A stretch of DNA of 64,000 bases from Erinaceus europaeus (GCF_950295315.1 NC_080164.1:58778028-58842027), one strand, 5' to 3'; shown: positions 20,441-31,139, counted from the first letter of the stretch. A program made the numbers and translations. Notes: generated by a model not told the origin, from the letters alone.

Positions 20441-20635
20441 AAAAATAGGTGAGGATGGGGTGGGTGGGTGGGTAGAATACAGGTCCAAGAAGGATGACAG
20501 AGAACCTAGTGGGGGTTGTATTGTTATATGGGAAACTGGGGAATGTTATGCATGTACAAACTATTGTATTTACTATTGAATGTAAAACATTAATTCCCCC
20601 CCAAAAAAATTAAAAAATTTAAAAAAGAAAAGAAA
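20441..20635 (+). mobile_element. family X 3' end
   Basis: Sense X: 'ACCTAGTGGGGGTTGTATTG', 'GGGGAATGTTATGCATGTAC', 'GAATGTAAAACATTAATTCC', then an A-rich tail. It adjoins antisense Y in opposite orientation. Includes a G-quadruplex motif at 20457-20472. Confidence 0.72.
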
Positions 20636-20639
20636 ATGT

Positions 20640-20925
20640 GAACAACTTCAAAAAAGAAAATAGACGAGGAAATGAGATGGCAAGAACACCAGCTCAAGAA
20701 TCCAGTGTGTGAAGCCTGATTCTGTGACTTCACTGTGTTCAGTGATCCCATCAAGCTCAGGTTTCAAGGACATAGCTCCCCCCTAGCCCCACCGCCCCCT
20801 TCAGCAGATTGGCGTAGGCCTTCCCAAAAAAATAAATAAATAAATAATAAGTTACAGTTACTAAGGGCTCCATCTTTAAGAGATATAATATTTCCCAGAA
20901 ACACGGTTTATAACTACAACCATCC
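20640..20925. other. unassigned sequence
   Basis: A tRNA-like or retroposed origin is possible ('GATCCCATCAAGCTCAGG', then a (AAAT)n-like tail near 20835), but no family is recognised. Confidence 0.35.
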
Positions 20926-21158
20926 AGGGGGATAGAAGATGGTACGTATGGTAAAATGTATATGTTACAGTGTGCAAGGGCCGAGATTCAAGCCCCTGAC
21001 CCCCATATACAATGGAGAAGATTCTCAAGAAGTAAAACAGTACTACAGGTGTGTATGTCTCTCTTTCTCTCTATCTCCTCCTTCTTTCTCAATGTATCTC
21101 TGCCTCTATCCAAACTAAATAAACAAAAGGTAAAAAAAAAAAAAAAGAAAAAGAAAAA
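20926..21158 (+). mobile_element. SINE-A, diverged
   Basis: 'TATGTTACAGTGTGCAAGGG', 'GAGATTCAAGCCCCTGACCC', CT-rich part and A-tail of about 30 bases. Confidence 0.82.
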
Positions 21159-21999
21159 TGTCTTAACAACTGTCATCCATAAAGTTGTTTCTAAGAAATG
21201 CCTTAGAGAATTTCCTATATACTTGGAAGTGTTTGAGCCCCTGAAACGAGATGTTACCATCATATCATGGGAAAGACTATGGCTTTGGAAACTTCTCATT
21301 TTCCAAAGTTCTAAAAAACATATATACTAAGATTACTACTTTCACTCATAAACAGAGAGACCACAGTGCATCCCACACTATAACAATGTTCCAGGTAGGT
21401 AGTTCACTTTAAAGACCTATTACCTAAGTCTTGAAAGTAAATCCTTATTTTGCTGCCAGTTAAAACATACTGGGGGGATGCTACTTGGCTCAAATATACA
21501 GACATGATTCAAAATCTTTTAAGTTCCTGTCTATTTTCTTTTTACTTGCAATTCACACATCTCATATGGCTTGCCACTCTTCTAAGTTACTTGGGGGTTC
21601 AGTCACTCCCCCCCGTATAATTTCCATTCTACAAAAAAACTAAGGGAAAAATATAAGACCAAGTGTAAAAATTTTAAGATAGTGAAGGAGAAAGGCACTT
21701 TTTGCTTCTCTTCATTGTTGGGAAAAAAATACAAAAAAAAAAAAAATTAATCAAATCATCTCCATCATGTGTAGCCCATTTTCCTCTGCAGCATGACAGA
21801 TACAAAGGAGTATGTGGATCTATAACTATGGAATGATAACTTAGAAACCAGTTAGCTAAATTAACAAATAGAAAAAAAAATCATTGCAATACGGCAATAC
21901 ATGATGTGTGCCAAATGAATTGTCAAGACTATTGGAGCTCAAGGTGTGTTTTTGTGGAGAGGAGTTATTAGTCAGATGCCTGCCATATGCTTAGCTTAA
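21159..21999. other. unique AT-rich sequence
   Basis: No gene or repeat family recognised. Confidence 0.5.
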
Positions 22000-22155
22000 A
22001 TTTGTAATGTATTTAATCTAACAGTCACAGAGAATTAATATTGTACTCTACACTTTAAAGTTGGAGATTGTGGTTAACTGAATTGCCTAAGGTCATGCAT
22101 GCATGTTGATGTATCTCAACATTTGTTTGACTCCAAAGTTTACAATTCTATTAAA
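22000..22155 (-). mobile_element. MIR relic, antisense
   Basis: 'ATTTAATCTAACAGTCACAG', 'GAATTGCCTAAGGTCATGCA' and 'TGTTTGACTCCAAAGTTTAC' follow the reverse MIR core. Confidence 0.6.
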
Positions 22156-22227
22156 GTACATTTTTGTGCTGGTGAGCAGGGGAATCTTTAGAAGCAAAGG
22201 TGATGAGTGGAATTTAGATTTGAAGAA

Positions 22228-22359
22228 TTAGTAGAGAGAGAGAGAAACAGAGCACTGCTGAGCTCTGGGTCATGGTGGTGCTGAGGATTGAACCTGGGAC
22301 CTCAGATCCTCAAGCATTGAAGTCATTTGCATAACCATTATGTTGTCTCTCTAGCCAGC
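22228..22359 (-). mobile_element. SINE-C, antisense
   Basis: GA-rich left part, 'GAGCACTGCTGAGCTCTGGG', 'GGATTGAACCTGGGACCTCA', 'TTTGCATAACCATTATGTTG'. Confidence 0.9.
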
Positions 22360-24605
22360 AAAAGAATAAAGGTGATCTTATCCTAATTTTTCAGTTATAA
22401 ATACACTATAGTAGAGTTAGAATTCTACCATAGAACCTTGAAAAGTCAAGAAAAACTTGTAAGCTCAGGGGAAGTCACATGCTGACCAATGATAAAATAA
22501 CCCCCTAAGAAGTGTGCAGAATGTGTCTTGGTAGGGAAAGGGAATATATATGAAAAATTACGATATAAGTGTCTTAACAACAGAACTCCAAAGAAGCACT
22601 GAAATCACTTTTAATTTGTCACAAGTAAGCTCTGTATCTATCAAAACCTAGTTTCATTTTCATTTATTTTTCTATGTTTCCTAAAAGAAAAACATAACTT
22701 CAAAATCGAGCCCCAGTTCCAACCAGTACATTTCAGATCTTTAGTGTTAATAGGTCAAGTCCCCAGAGGGCTCCATATTTAGAACAGGCTGTTTGCACAT
22801 GCAAACACTGCTCAGACTTTTTGCCCATGCCTCTGAAACAACTGATGTACTCCAGTATATGGTGTATGTTCTTTATAATTACACTAGAAGAAAGCATTCT
22901 TTATGGAAATAAATGTGCTTTTTAAAAACACATTTCTGAAAAGCAGCAGGCAATGCATTAATAACAAGTGAAATGATAAACCGAATGGAAGTCTGAGAAA
23001 AATTCTATATTTGTATTATACAGGCATTGTTTTCATTCCTGGCACCTTATTTTTCATGTACATAAAGAGAACGCAAGCTACAGCAGAGTGAGACAAAGAT
23101 CAATGCTGAATGTATTACTTGGCACTGGTCAGACACAGTTTAATAAGAAAAAAATTGATCCATTAAGCTAAACCTAATTTTTGGCTGAAAATAGTTGAAA
23201 TCTCTTCTTTATACTGCTAGCTTCATAAAGACCTATAATATTTGGAAGAAACAACTCAAGACTGAGTTTAATAAGATTAAATGTATTGCAAATATACTTA
23301 ACAAGAATCTATCAAGTTGTTAATGATTGCTATTAATATCAAACAATTTTTGTATAGAATTTTTTATTAGAGCAATTGTGAAATATAGCCATAAGAAATG
23401 CAATATAAAAAGGTTTTCGGGTAATTTGTAACAGCCACAATTGCAGAACTCAAATCTTAACCTATATGATATAGTATTTTATTTTATCAATCAGTTTCTA
23501 ACACACATACAATTCAATTTGTAAAGTATTTAAGTGCTGGTCTTAGGCGTATGTAGCCAGGTTCACACAGACCTTTGTAGCTAAGTTCATCTATAATAGT
23601 ACTGGCACTCTTTTACATCTGAAAGATTTGGTTTATGATATTTGGAATTACATTTGAAAATGAAAATGTTAATTTCAGAGGAATTACTTTAATTCAACTT
23701 TACCTCTAGTCATTAAGAAAGCAGAAGTTTTAGTCTAAAATTTTACAGAATCATGAAACTTTAGGAATAGCAAGAAATCCAGTGACTATCTCAATCTACT
23801 AATCTACAAGCACAGACTGATTCTATGGAATAATCTGACAACTGTATTTACACTGAAGGAATGCTGAATGTTTTTATTCACAAAATGGAAAAATACAGCT
23901 AATGAAAACTGAACACCCAGAAAAGTAAAAAAAAAAAAAAAAGACACTTCTAGCCATAACCACCAACAACTATCAGCCTGAGAAACAGATGGAAAATTAA
24001 TATCTTTTTACCTAAATAACAAAGATTTCAATATGAGTACTCTACTTTCCTACTTCCCATTATGCATATGAGCATTAATCTAACCAGTTTAACAAATCTA
24101 GAAATACACTCACCTATACATATTTTGCTCAAAAATTAAATATACAATATATTAATGGATCCATAAAAATTAAAATAATAATCATGATTTCTATTAAAAA
24201 AAACTACATTTTTATTTTATGTAATAGTGTTCCAAAAATTTAGGAAAGAAAAAATATGTTCTTATACCTATTTGTTTGTTAATTTTAATCCCCAAAGTGT
24301 GGGCTCTAGGTAATATGCCCTGTTAACTCAAGGGTAGCAATTTAAATCTCCAACAGGAATGAGAGAATATCCTAGCTATTTTAATGATTACCTAATATTC
24401 TATACACAATAGAAAGTCAGTTTTATCTTTGTAGATAGAATAATCTACAAAGATGAAATAATCAATCAGGAATAAGCAATGCTGTTTACGGAATAATCCA
24501 TCAGGAAGAAAGATTTAAAAAAAAATGGTGTACGCTCTACCTACATATAGTACATCTCTTATTTGGAAAGGACATTTAAAAAAACTTAAGAGTGTCTTTA
24601 AAGGG
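22360..24605. other. long repeat-free stretch
   Basis: About 2.2 kb with no recognised SINE, LINE or LTR, apart from an A-run at about 23926-23942. No ORF or splice pattern supports an exon. Its freedom from insertions stands out in this window. Confidence 0.45.
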
Positions 24606-24728
24606 ACTGTAAAGATTGTGAAGTGGTGGTGTACTTACTTACATGCTTGACGTCTCTAAAGTTCCAGGTTCAATCCTTGGCAGTATCAGTAGAGCTGAGC
24701 AGGTGTGTGTGTGTGTGTGTGTGTGTCT
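24606..24728 (+). mobile_element. tRNA-type SINE (C/E-like) with (TG)n
   Basis: 'GTTCCAGGTTCAATCCTTGG' as B box and 'AGTAGAGCTGAGCAGG', running into (TG)n at about 24703-24727. Confidence 0.65.
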
Positions 24729-24883
24729 TACTAGTCTGCAAATTCTGAATGTTTGTTTGGGGGAGTGTTTGTTCTTAAATTAAGATCTTTATTATTAATC
24801 TCAGAAAGGGTCTTTATAGTTAGTTCTAAACAAAAATGGGGTCAGCTATTTAATTGTAATCAAATGTAGATTAATTTTCCTTA

Positions 24884-25025
24884 ATTTTGGGGGGAATAAT
24901 GGTTTGCAGTAAATACAGTTGTTAGTACATGCGTAAAACTTCTCAGTTTTCTGCAAAACACTCTCACCCCCAGCTGAGGTCCTCCTCTACCATCATGCAC
25001 CAAGACCTGAAAGTGTACATATATT
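24884..25025 (-). mobile_element. family X 3' end, antisense
   Basis: 'GGTTTGCAGTAAATACAGTT', 'GTACATGCGTAAAACTTCTC', 'TGAGGTCCTCCTCTACCATC': reverse of X. Confidence 0.65.
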
Positions 25026-25194
25026 TTCACATGCAGGACACTGGCTTAATGAAGCAAAGTTGGTAGAGAATACTATGATCATTAGTTCACATGGAGCTGA
25101 AAATATCTTTTTTCTGAACTATAATTCTTGAATATATTATAATAATTATGATTAGTATCTTTTAAAATTTATTTTTAAAAGAACACCTCTTGTA

Positions 25195-25388
25195 ATTGTG
25201 TTTATTTTTATTTTATTGGATAGAACAGAGTAATTGAGAGGGGATGGGAAGATAAAAGAGAGAGACACCTGCAACAATGCTTCACTACTTATGATGCTTC
25301 TTCTTTCAAGTGCGGAGTGGGGGTTCAAACCCAGTTCCTTGTGCACTGTAATGTGTTCACTCAACTAGGTGTGCCACCAGCTGACCCC
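25195..25388 (-). mobile_element. SINE-A, antisense
   Basis: 'TATTGGATAGAACAGAGTAA', 'ACCTGCAACAATGCTTCACT', end 'TAGGTGTGCCACCAGCTGAC'. Confidence 0.85.
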
Positions 25389-25542
25389 ATTTTTTTGTAT
25401 TTATTTATTCACATTTATGACTAGGAGACCAGAGCACTTGTCCAGTTCTGACATATGGCAGTACAGAAACATAAATCTGGGACCTCTGCGTCACACACAT
25501 TCTAGTCCTGTGCTCTAATGCTGAGCTAGGTACCCAGTCTCT
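25389..25542 (-). mobile_element. tRNA-type SINE, diverged, antisense
   Basis: 'CAGAGCACTTGTCCAGTTCT', 'AAATCTGGGACCTCTGCGTC', end 'GAGCTAGGTACCCAGTCTC'. Outline of SINE-C with altered tRNA end. Confidence 0.6.
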
Positions 25543-27036
25543 GAATACTTTAAAAAACAGTATGTAAGAAGTTCATTGATGATTAATTTGTATTTTAGGC
25601 ATATAAATCATGTCTTAGTTGTCATGCTAATACTGATTTAGAAAAATACATTTCAACTTGTATTGATCTGTTTTTCTAATTTTTCATCAGAAGGGTCTAA
25701 TATTGTTGCTTTTATAATTTGCCTTCAAAGTTATCCTTCCAAGAGATGAAGTAACCAAAAGATATTGAAAATCTAAAGTAAATTACATTGTACTACTTAG
25801 ACCTCCCTGAAGGAAGGGCTACACCCCTATAATCGGCTCAGCCCACAACTATTAGGCAAGGGCTTCAGCTCTGTCTTAATCTTTACTAAACTACAGCTCC
25901 CTTTTTAGTACACAACATTTGTTTTTAGGACATGAATCAAATATTTAGCATAACATTTAACACAATTAAATTTTCTATCAAACTACAATATACATTATGA
26001 ACCTAACCTTTGAACAGTATTTAAAAGACATTACTATGTTACAATATTTACCAAAGCATATTTTGAAAAACATTAAAAATGTCATAAATATGAGTTTCTT
26101 AAAACTGGCTTGTTTATGAAAAGTGAATTTATAATATAATTTGCTAATTTAAAAAAAGGCCTGAATATTCACCCAGGAGAAAAAATAATGACAAACCATA
26201 ATCCTCTAAAGAAAACTATAATTTGAATATTGTCATTATACGGTACATAATAATTGTATCATCCAAAACAAATTATGTAAAGCTAAATTATGTAAAGCTA
26301 AATTAAATGTATTTATACAAGTATGTCAGTCAGAATATATGCATGTGTGCATATATATTTGCATAAAGACAAATCAATCAAGTATATATATATATTTAGT
26401 GTCTGTAATACCATATACAAAGCTAGAAAAGAAGATACCATATAACAAAGACTATTAACAAGTTTCAGATTAACTAAATGTTATCTCTAGTGCAACATCA
26501 GAAAAGGGGAGGTTTACTGACTGCCTATCCTTCGATGTCATACAGATGGGGGAAATTACATGCGAAACTAAACAGGGAACTGAATATATAGAAGTAATCG
26601 ATGTCTCAGAATCCATTGAACTGTGGAAAGGAAACTGATATAAGAAAACTCAACACTAACAAAAATACAATTGTTAGAAGAGAGAAAGAGAGGAATGAAG
26701 GATGGTGAAGGCACCTCACAAGAGAGGTTAAGTTAGGAAACTGCAGTAAAGCCATAGAATATGTCCGGGAACATACAAGAGGGTTAAATGACAGTTATTA
26801 TATTGTTCAACAAGAAAGAAATGTATGAGAGGACTATAAAATTAAAGTTATTAACCATTTCATAAGATGCTGTTCTTCCTTTCCATTAACCTAAGTATAT
26901 ATAGTCATTCAAAATATTTATATGGTTTATACTGATGGCCAATCTGATTAGAGCCTTAGTTCTATTTCTTAGAAAAATTTTGTTATTTGCCATCATCCTA
27001 CATGTCTCTGTACTCCTTTAAAAATGTACAACAGAG
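25543..27036. other. unique AT-rich sequence
   Basis: No gene or family recognised over about 1.5 kb. Short (TA)n at about 26381-26396. Confidence 0.5.
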
Positions 27037-27180
27037 ACGGTCACATCATTCACTTGGATAGTATGCTACTTTGCCATGTGTTTGACCCTCATGTGAGACT
27101 GGTGCCGAAAGCATTGAAGGAAGTTTCTCTTTTTCTCTCTCTCTGCCTCTCTACTTCCCTATCTCTATATAAAAATAACA
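27037..27180 (+). mobile_element. SINE-F
   Basis: 'TCATTCACTTGGATAGTATG', 'CTTTGCCATGTGTTTGACCC', CT-rich run, 'TATCTCTATATAAAAATAAC'. First of three SINEs in a row. Confidence 0.85.
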
Positions 27181-27184
27181 AAAA

Positions 27185-27308
27185 GGTGGGGGTAGATAGC
27201 ATAATGGTAATACAAAGAGACTCTCATGTCTGGAGCTCCAAAATTGCAGGTTCAATTCCTTACATCACCATAAAGTAGAGCTGAGCAGTGCTCTGGTAAA
27301 AATAATAA
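27185..27308 (+). mobile_element. SINE-C
   Basis: 'GGGGGTAGATAGCATAATGG' to 'GAGCAGTGCTCTGGTAAAAA'. Second in the row. Confidence 0.9.
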
Positions 27309-27309
27309 A

Positions 27310-27457
27310 GTGGTGGGGCGGTGGCGTAGTGGTAAAGCTTTGGACTCTCAAGCATGAGGTCCCGAGTTCAATCCCCAGTAGCACATGTGGCCAGAGTGAT
27401 GTCTGGTTCTTTCTCTCTCTCCTATCTTTCTCATAAATAAATAAAATCTTTTTAAAA
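27310..27457 (+). mobile_element. SINE-E, well preserved
   Basis: 'GGCGGTGGCGTAGTGGTAAA' (A box), 'CCCGAGTTCAATCCCCAGTA' (B box), CT-rich part, 'CATAAATAAATAAAATC' tail. The least diverged copy of this family in the window. Confidence 0.88.
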
Positions 27458-27659
27458 ATAACTAATTAATTAAATAATAATAAATAAAAACTTACAAAAG
27501 TTATACAATAGGTATATAATTATATCATCTACCATATGATTGCTGCATATAAAATTTCTGTACTGTAAAATTGTTTTTATTAATTCACAAGACATCTAAA
27601 CCCGAAGCTAAAAATAGAATTCAAATCTTCAACTTTTGTTTTCCTTAAAAGTTAATTTG

Positions 27660-27711
27660 TGGGGGAGATAGCATAATGGTTATGCAAAGAAACTCTCATG
27701 CCTGAGGCTCC
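27660..27711 (+). mobile_element. tailless 52-bp SINE-C head with direct repeats
   Basis: Only the first ~52 bases of SINE-C, 'GGGGGAGATAGCATAATGGT' to 'CCTGAGGCTCC', with no B box and no A-tail. A perfect 13-bp repeat AAAAGTTAATTTG flanks it at 27647-27659 and 27712-27724. Either an incomplete retroposition or a local tandem duplication. Confidence 0.75.
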
Positions 27712-27728
27712 AAAAGTTAATTTGCTGA

Positions 27729-27938
27729 GTGGGGGAGATAGCATAATGGTTATGCAAAAAGATTTTCATGCCTGGGGCTCCAAAGTCCCAGGTTCAATCC
27801 CTGCCACAACACCATAAACCGGATCTGAACAGCTCTTCCCTCCTCCTCCACCTCCTCCTTCTCATCTTTCTCCTGTCTCTCTGAGTCTCTCTGAATCTTT
27901 TGTATCTCATCAAAATAAAGCCAGAAAATATTTTTTTA
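27729..27938 (+). mobile_element. SINE-C, longer form
   Basis: 'GAGTGGGGGAGATAGCATAA', 'GGTTCAATCCCTGCCACAAC', then a CT-rich region and A-rich tail, so this is the long form. Confidence 0.88.
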
Positions 27939-28087
27939 ATTTAATCTACTTTAAGAGGTGAAGTACATCTACTGCTCATATGTGGAATACATAACTGAAA
28001 CAAGGGTACACAAACTGTCTCATGGACTTTTTGAGAACTTATTGTGGTTGGGGCAGGGGGCAAGACTCTGGTGGAGACTGTGGTGAT

Positions 28088-28298
28088 TGCAGCTGCGTGG
28101 TGGTGCACCTGGTTGAGCGCACATGTTACAATGCTCAAGGCCCAGGTTTGAGCCCCCAGTCCCCACATGCAGAGGGAAAGCTTTGTGAGTGGTGCAGCAG
28201 AGCTACAGATGTCTCTCTGTCTCTCTTCCCTCTCTGTCACCCCCTTTCCCCTTGATTTCTGGCTATCTCTATTAAATAAATATAATAAATTTTTTTAA
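28088..28298 (+). mobile_element. SINE-A with TSD
   Basis: 'CTGCGTGGTGGTGCACCTGG' to an A-rich tail. TSD GAGACTGTGGTGAT (28074-28087) / GAGACTGGTGAT (28299-28310), differing by one dinucleotide. Confidence 0.92.
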
Positions 28299-28502
28299 GA
28301 GACTGGTGATCTATGCATACAATGTGAGTGTGAAATCATATCACTAAAAATATTAGTATTTTGTAAAGCTAATAAATATATGTAGAAGTCCCAACAAGCA
28401 AAATTAAAAATTAATTAATCTTTTTATGTGGTGTCAAGGAACAAATCCAGAGCCTTGTGTATGAATGATACTGTTGCACAATCTTGTGATAGTTTTTAGG
28501 GT

Positions 28503-28560
28503 TTGTTTTTGTTTTTGTTTTGTTTTTTTATCAGATCACTTTGGCTTTATGATGGTGTGG
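28503..28560 (-). mobile_element. SINE-C, antisense, part 1
   Basis: T-rich tail end and 'GGCTTTATGATGGTGTGG'. Interrupted by an LTR, it continues at 28952. Confidence 0.85.
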
Positions 28561-28951
28561 TGTTGTTAAAATTTCCGAGGCTCTTGCCGGGCTGGCTTGC
28601 TTCACGGCGGGTAACAGAGACACGGAGACAACGGCTGGGCAGGGAAGCTGTATTTCTTTATTCAGGAACAACGATTCACAAACTAAGACAAACTAATCAC
28701 CAAACAGAACTCGGCTGTCTCTTTGCGGCGGCACAAGCACTCCCTATTACTCTGTAACTCGGAAACTCTCCAACTCTGGAACTCTGGAACTCTCGTACTG
28801 GGGAACCCTCTGAAACTCTGGCACTCTCGAACTCAGGAACCCTCTCCAGGGGTCCCTTGGGGCGGGGCCAAGCGGGCCGCGAAATTAACTGGACTGATCC
28901 AATTCTCTTGGCGGGGGAGGGCTAGAACAAACCAATGTAAAGCATACGACA
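28561..28951 (-). mobile_element. solo LTR (ERVK-type), antisense, 6-bp TSD
   Basis: A 391-bp LTR with ends TGTTGTTAAAA and GCATACGACA, inserted in a SINE-C with a perfect 6-bp duplication GTGTGG at 28555-28560 and 28952-28957. Minus-strand AATAAA at 28657-28662. About 28748-28855 holds a run of ~10-bp AACTCTGG-like repeats inside U3. The ends resemble those of the LTR at 3074-3517. No TATA box is obvious. Confidence 0.88.
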
Positions 28952-29033
28952 GTGTGGGGGACTGAACCTGGGACTTCGGCACTTTAGGCAGGAGAGCCTT
29001 CTTTGCATAACCATTATGCTATCTACCCACGCC
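28952..29033 (-). mobile_element. SINE-C, antisense, part 2
   Basis: 'GGGGGACTGAACCTGGGACT' to 'CCATTATGCTATCTACCCAC' completes the copy broken at 28560. Confidence 0.88.
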
Positions 29034-29040
29034 CTTAGTC

Positions 29041-29132
29041 TGCATTTTTAAGACTGAGAGAGAGACATCAAAGAACAACTCCACGATCTATGAAGTTCCC
29101 TTTGCGCTATCCTTAGTGCTCTCCTGTAGTAC
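29041..29132 (-). mobile_element. tRNA-type SINE, antisense, part 1
   Basis: 'CTGAGAGAGAGACATCAAAG' then 'TCTATGAAGTTCCCTTTGCG'. Continues after the LTR at 29616. Confidence 0.6.
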
Positions 29133-29504
29133 TGTAGTGAATAAGTAACCATATACATGATGTAATGTGTGAATGAAAAAGCATGATAAGAATGAATATG
29201 TATACGCGTGATAAGAATTACCACGTTATGTCAACCCGAACCTGATTGGCTAATGTGTTATAACCTAAACACCAGATAGCAAGCTAGTATAAATAGAGGA
29301 ACGACATCCAGCCAATCAAAGCACGATCAATGACGAAAGGAACAGAAGACCTCAGGTAGTGGAGAGGATGTCAAGTTGCTTCCCCAGCTATACAGAGTCC
29401 TACATTTGTTTCATTGCACCGCCAGATCATCCACACAGAGACTAGTGACTTTGTGGTGAGCCTTATCTGCACAGACCTTAAGAGTAAGGAGAGGTATTGG
29501 GTTG

Positions 29505-29539
<35 letters not shown>

Positions 29540-29615
29540 TGTGTCTTCTATGGCATGGTAATTATAGAATAAATTATACTTGAACCCCAATACGGTCTCT
29601 GAGTCCTTCATTACA
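29133..29615 (+). mobile_element. LTR of a different ERV family
   Basis: 483 bp with near-perfect inverted ends TGTAGTGAA ... TTCATTACA. It has a reverse CCAAT (ATTGGCT, about 29248), TATA box TATAAATA (29288-29295) and AATAAA (29568-29573), in the usual order. A (TG)n at 29508-29545 lies in it. No target duplication is visible. Confidence 0.72.
29508..29545. repeat. (TG)n microsatellite within LTR
   Basis: About 16 TG units plus an interrupted end. Confidence 0.95.
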
Positions 29616-29650
29616 TGCCCTTTAACCAATGAGCCATCTCCCTATCCTAA
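29616..29650 (-). mobile_element. tRNA-type SINE, antisense, part 2
   Basis: 'CTTTAACCAATGAGCCATCT' is the tRNA end of the SINE begun at 29041. About 35 bases between the parts seem lost. Confidence 0.6.
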
Positions 29651-29744
29651 ACGTAAATTTTAAATAACTTTTTCTTTTCTCCCTCCCTGTTTCCTGCCAC
29701 TTCTCCCTCCCTCTCTTTCTCCCTTTCTTCCTCTCCTTCTTTAA

Positions 29745-29924
29745 TTCATCATCACCAGGATTTCACTGTTCTAGAATGACTTTATTTTTCAGCCATAAAG
29801 AGAGAGAGAGAGACACATACACACACACACAGAGGATGGGAGAAAGAAAAAGACACCAAAGAACCAAAGCTTCCCCAGTGCAGGCGTGGAGGTGGGGGAG
29901 GGTGGGTTTGAAACTGGTTCATGA
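29745..29924 (-). mobile_element. tRNA-type SINE, antisense, part 1
   Basis: GA-rich body, 'CCAAAGCTTCCCCAGTGCAG', then 'GTTTGAAACTGGTTCATGA', where a Y fragment enters. Confidence 0.7.
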
Positions 29925-30083
29925 CCCTGGGTCCATACTCCCAGAGGGTTAAAGAACAGGAAAGCTATCAGGGGAGGGAATGGGATATGGAGCTCTGGTG
30001 GTGGGAATTGTAACCCTCTTATTCTATGGTCTTGTCAGTGTTTCCATTTTATAAAATAAATACATTTAAAAAAAAGAAAGAAA
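29925..30083 (+). mobile_element. family Y 3' end (159 bp) nested in SINE
   Basis: 'CCCTGGGTCCATACTCCCAG' to the tail (AAAG)n. TSD GAAACTGGTTCATGA (29910-29924) / GAAACTGAGTCATGA (30084-30098), 13 of 15 bases. Strongly 5'-truncated. Confidence 0.88.
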
Positions 30084-30098
30084 GAAACTGAGTCATGA

Positions 30099-30147
30099 GC
30101 ACAGCAGAGTGGGTATCTTCCCAGGTGAGCTATCTTGCTAGCTCAAA
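30099..30147 (-). mobile_element. tRNA-type SINE, antisense, part 2
   Basis: 'CCCAGGTGAGCTATCTTGCT' ends the SINE broken at 29924. Confidence 0.7.
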
Positions 30148-30578
30148 TGTTGCTTTCTGTTAATAAGAATATGCAAACAGCTTCCAGTTAATCAGGGAGA
30201 TGGAAGATCTCAATCAAAACTGTGATGAAGACAAAACTAACAAAAACACATTTTAAATAGAGTCAATGTAAATTTAGTTAAAATTACATCTAGTTGGGTA
30301 ATTGAGTTATGATGCACTTAGATAATGGAAGACACGTGACTCATTTTTTAAAAGGTGAAATTGATAAACTTATGAGTGTGTATGTGTAAGTATATATATA
30401 CATATGAATGAGTAAATACATAAACATGTTAAAAATAAGATCAGAACACATTGCTATCTGTGAGAAAAGCATATATGTAAATATAATAACAGATTAACAT
30501 ATATACAACTCTGAAATTGAGGGTATATTTTGATATGTGAAATAATGTATACCAAATAAGAGTGACTGTCAAAAAATT
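30148..30578. other. unique AT-rich sequence
   Basis: No gene or family recognised. Confidence 0.5.
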
Positions 30579-30579
30579 G

Positions 30580-30700
30580 TGGGATAGGGTTAGATAGCAT
30601 AATGGTTATGCAAAGAAACTCTCCTGCCTGAGCCTCCAAAGTCTCAAGTTCAATCCCCCACACTACCATAAACTAGAGCTAAGCAGTGCTCCAAATCAAA
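30580..30700 (+). mobile_element. SINE-C
   Basis: 'GGTTAGATAGCATAATGGTT' to 'GAGCTAAGCAGTGCTCC'. Confidence 0.88.
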
Positions 30701-31139
30701 GAATCTAATTTAGTCTTTTATTTTGCTAGCTAGTTTCTTCTGCAACCTGGCACTCATTTCATTGTCACAAGCCCTGGCTCCAGCACATGAACTTGTTTTT
30801 ATTAACTTATTAAACATGAATCCCACAGTGTTGCTTGGATCAAGCTAACCAGCCAGAATGCTCATCAGTATTACTTTCCATTCTAAAATCACCAAGTAAA
30901 CATTTTGCCAGATCAGTTCAGTGGAACAATCACTGATGCACTTCCTAGGTCTTGGTCTGGCTAATGAGAGTCCAGCACTGTTTTGTCACAGTCATCATTA
31001 AGCACTGCCTTTTCTTGGCTTGTAAATTTTCTCTCTTTGTTTTTCTGTATCCTTGCATAATTTAACCAATTCTCAGAATAAGTTGATGTTCATTTCTCTC
31101 TTTAAAATTAGAAAATATTTTCCTCTGTTTTGTTTATTT
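30701..31139. other. unique sequence
   Basis: No gene or family recognised. Confidence 0.45.

Noticed and set aside
27310..27380. tRNA-like sequence with A and B boxes
   Set aside because: It is the head of a SINE with CT-rich part and A-tail. The cloverleaf is not maintained, so it is not a tRNA gene. The same holds for all other tRNA-like heads in the window.
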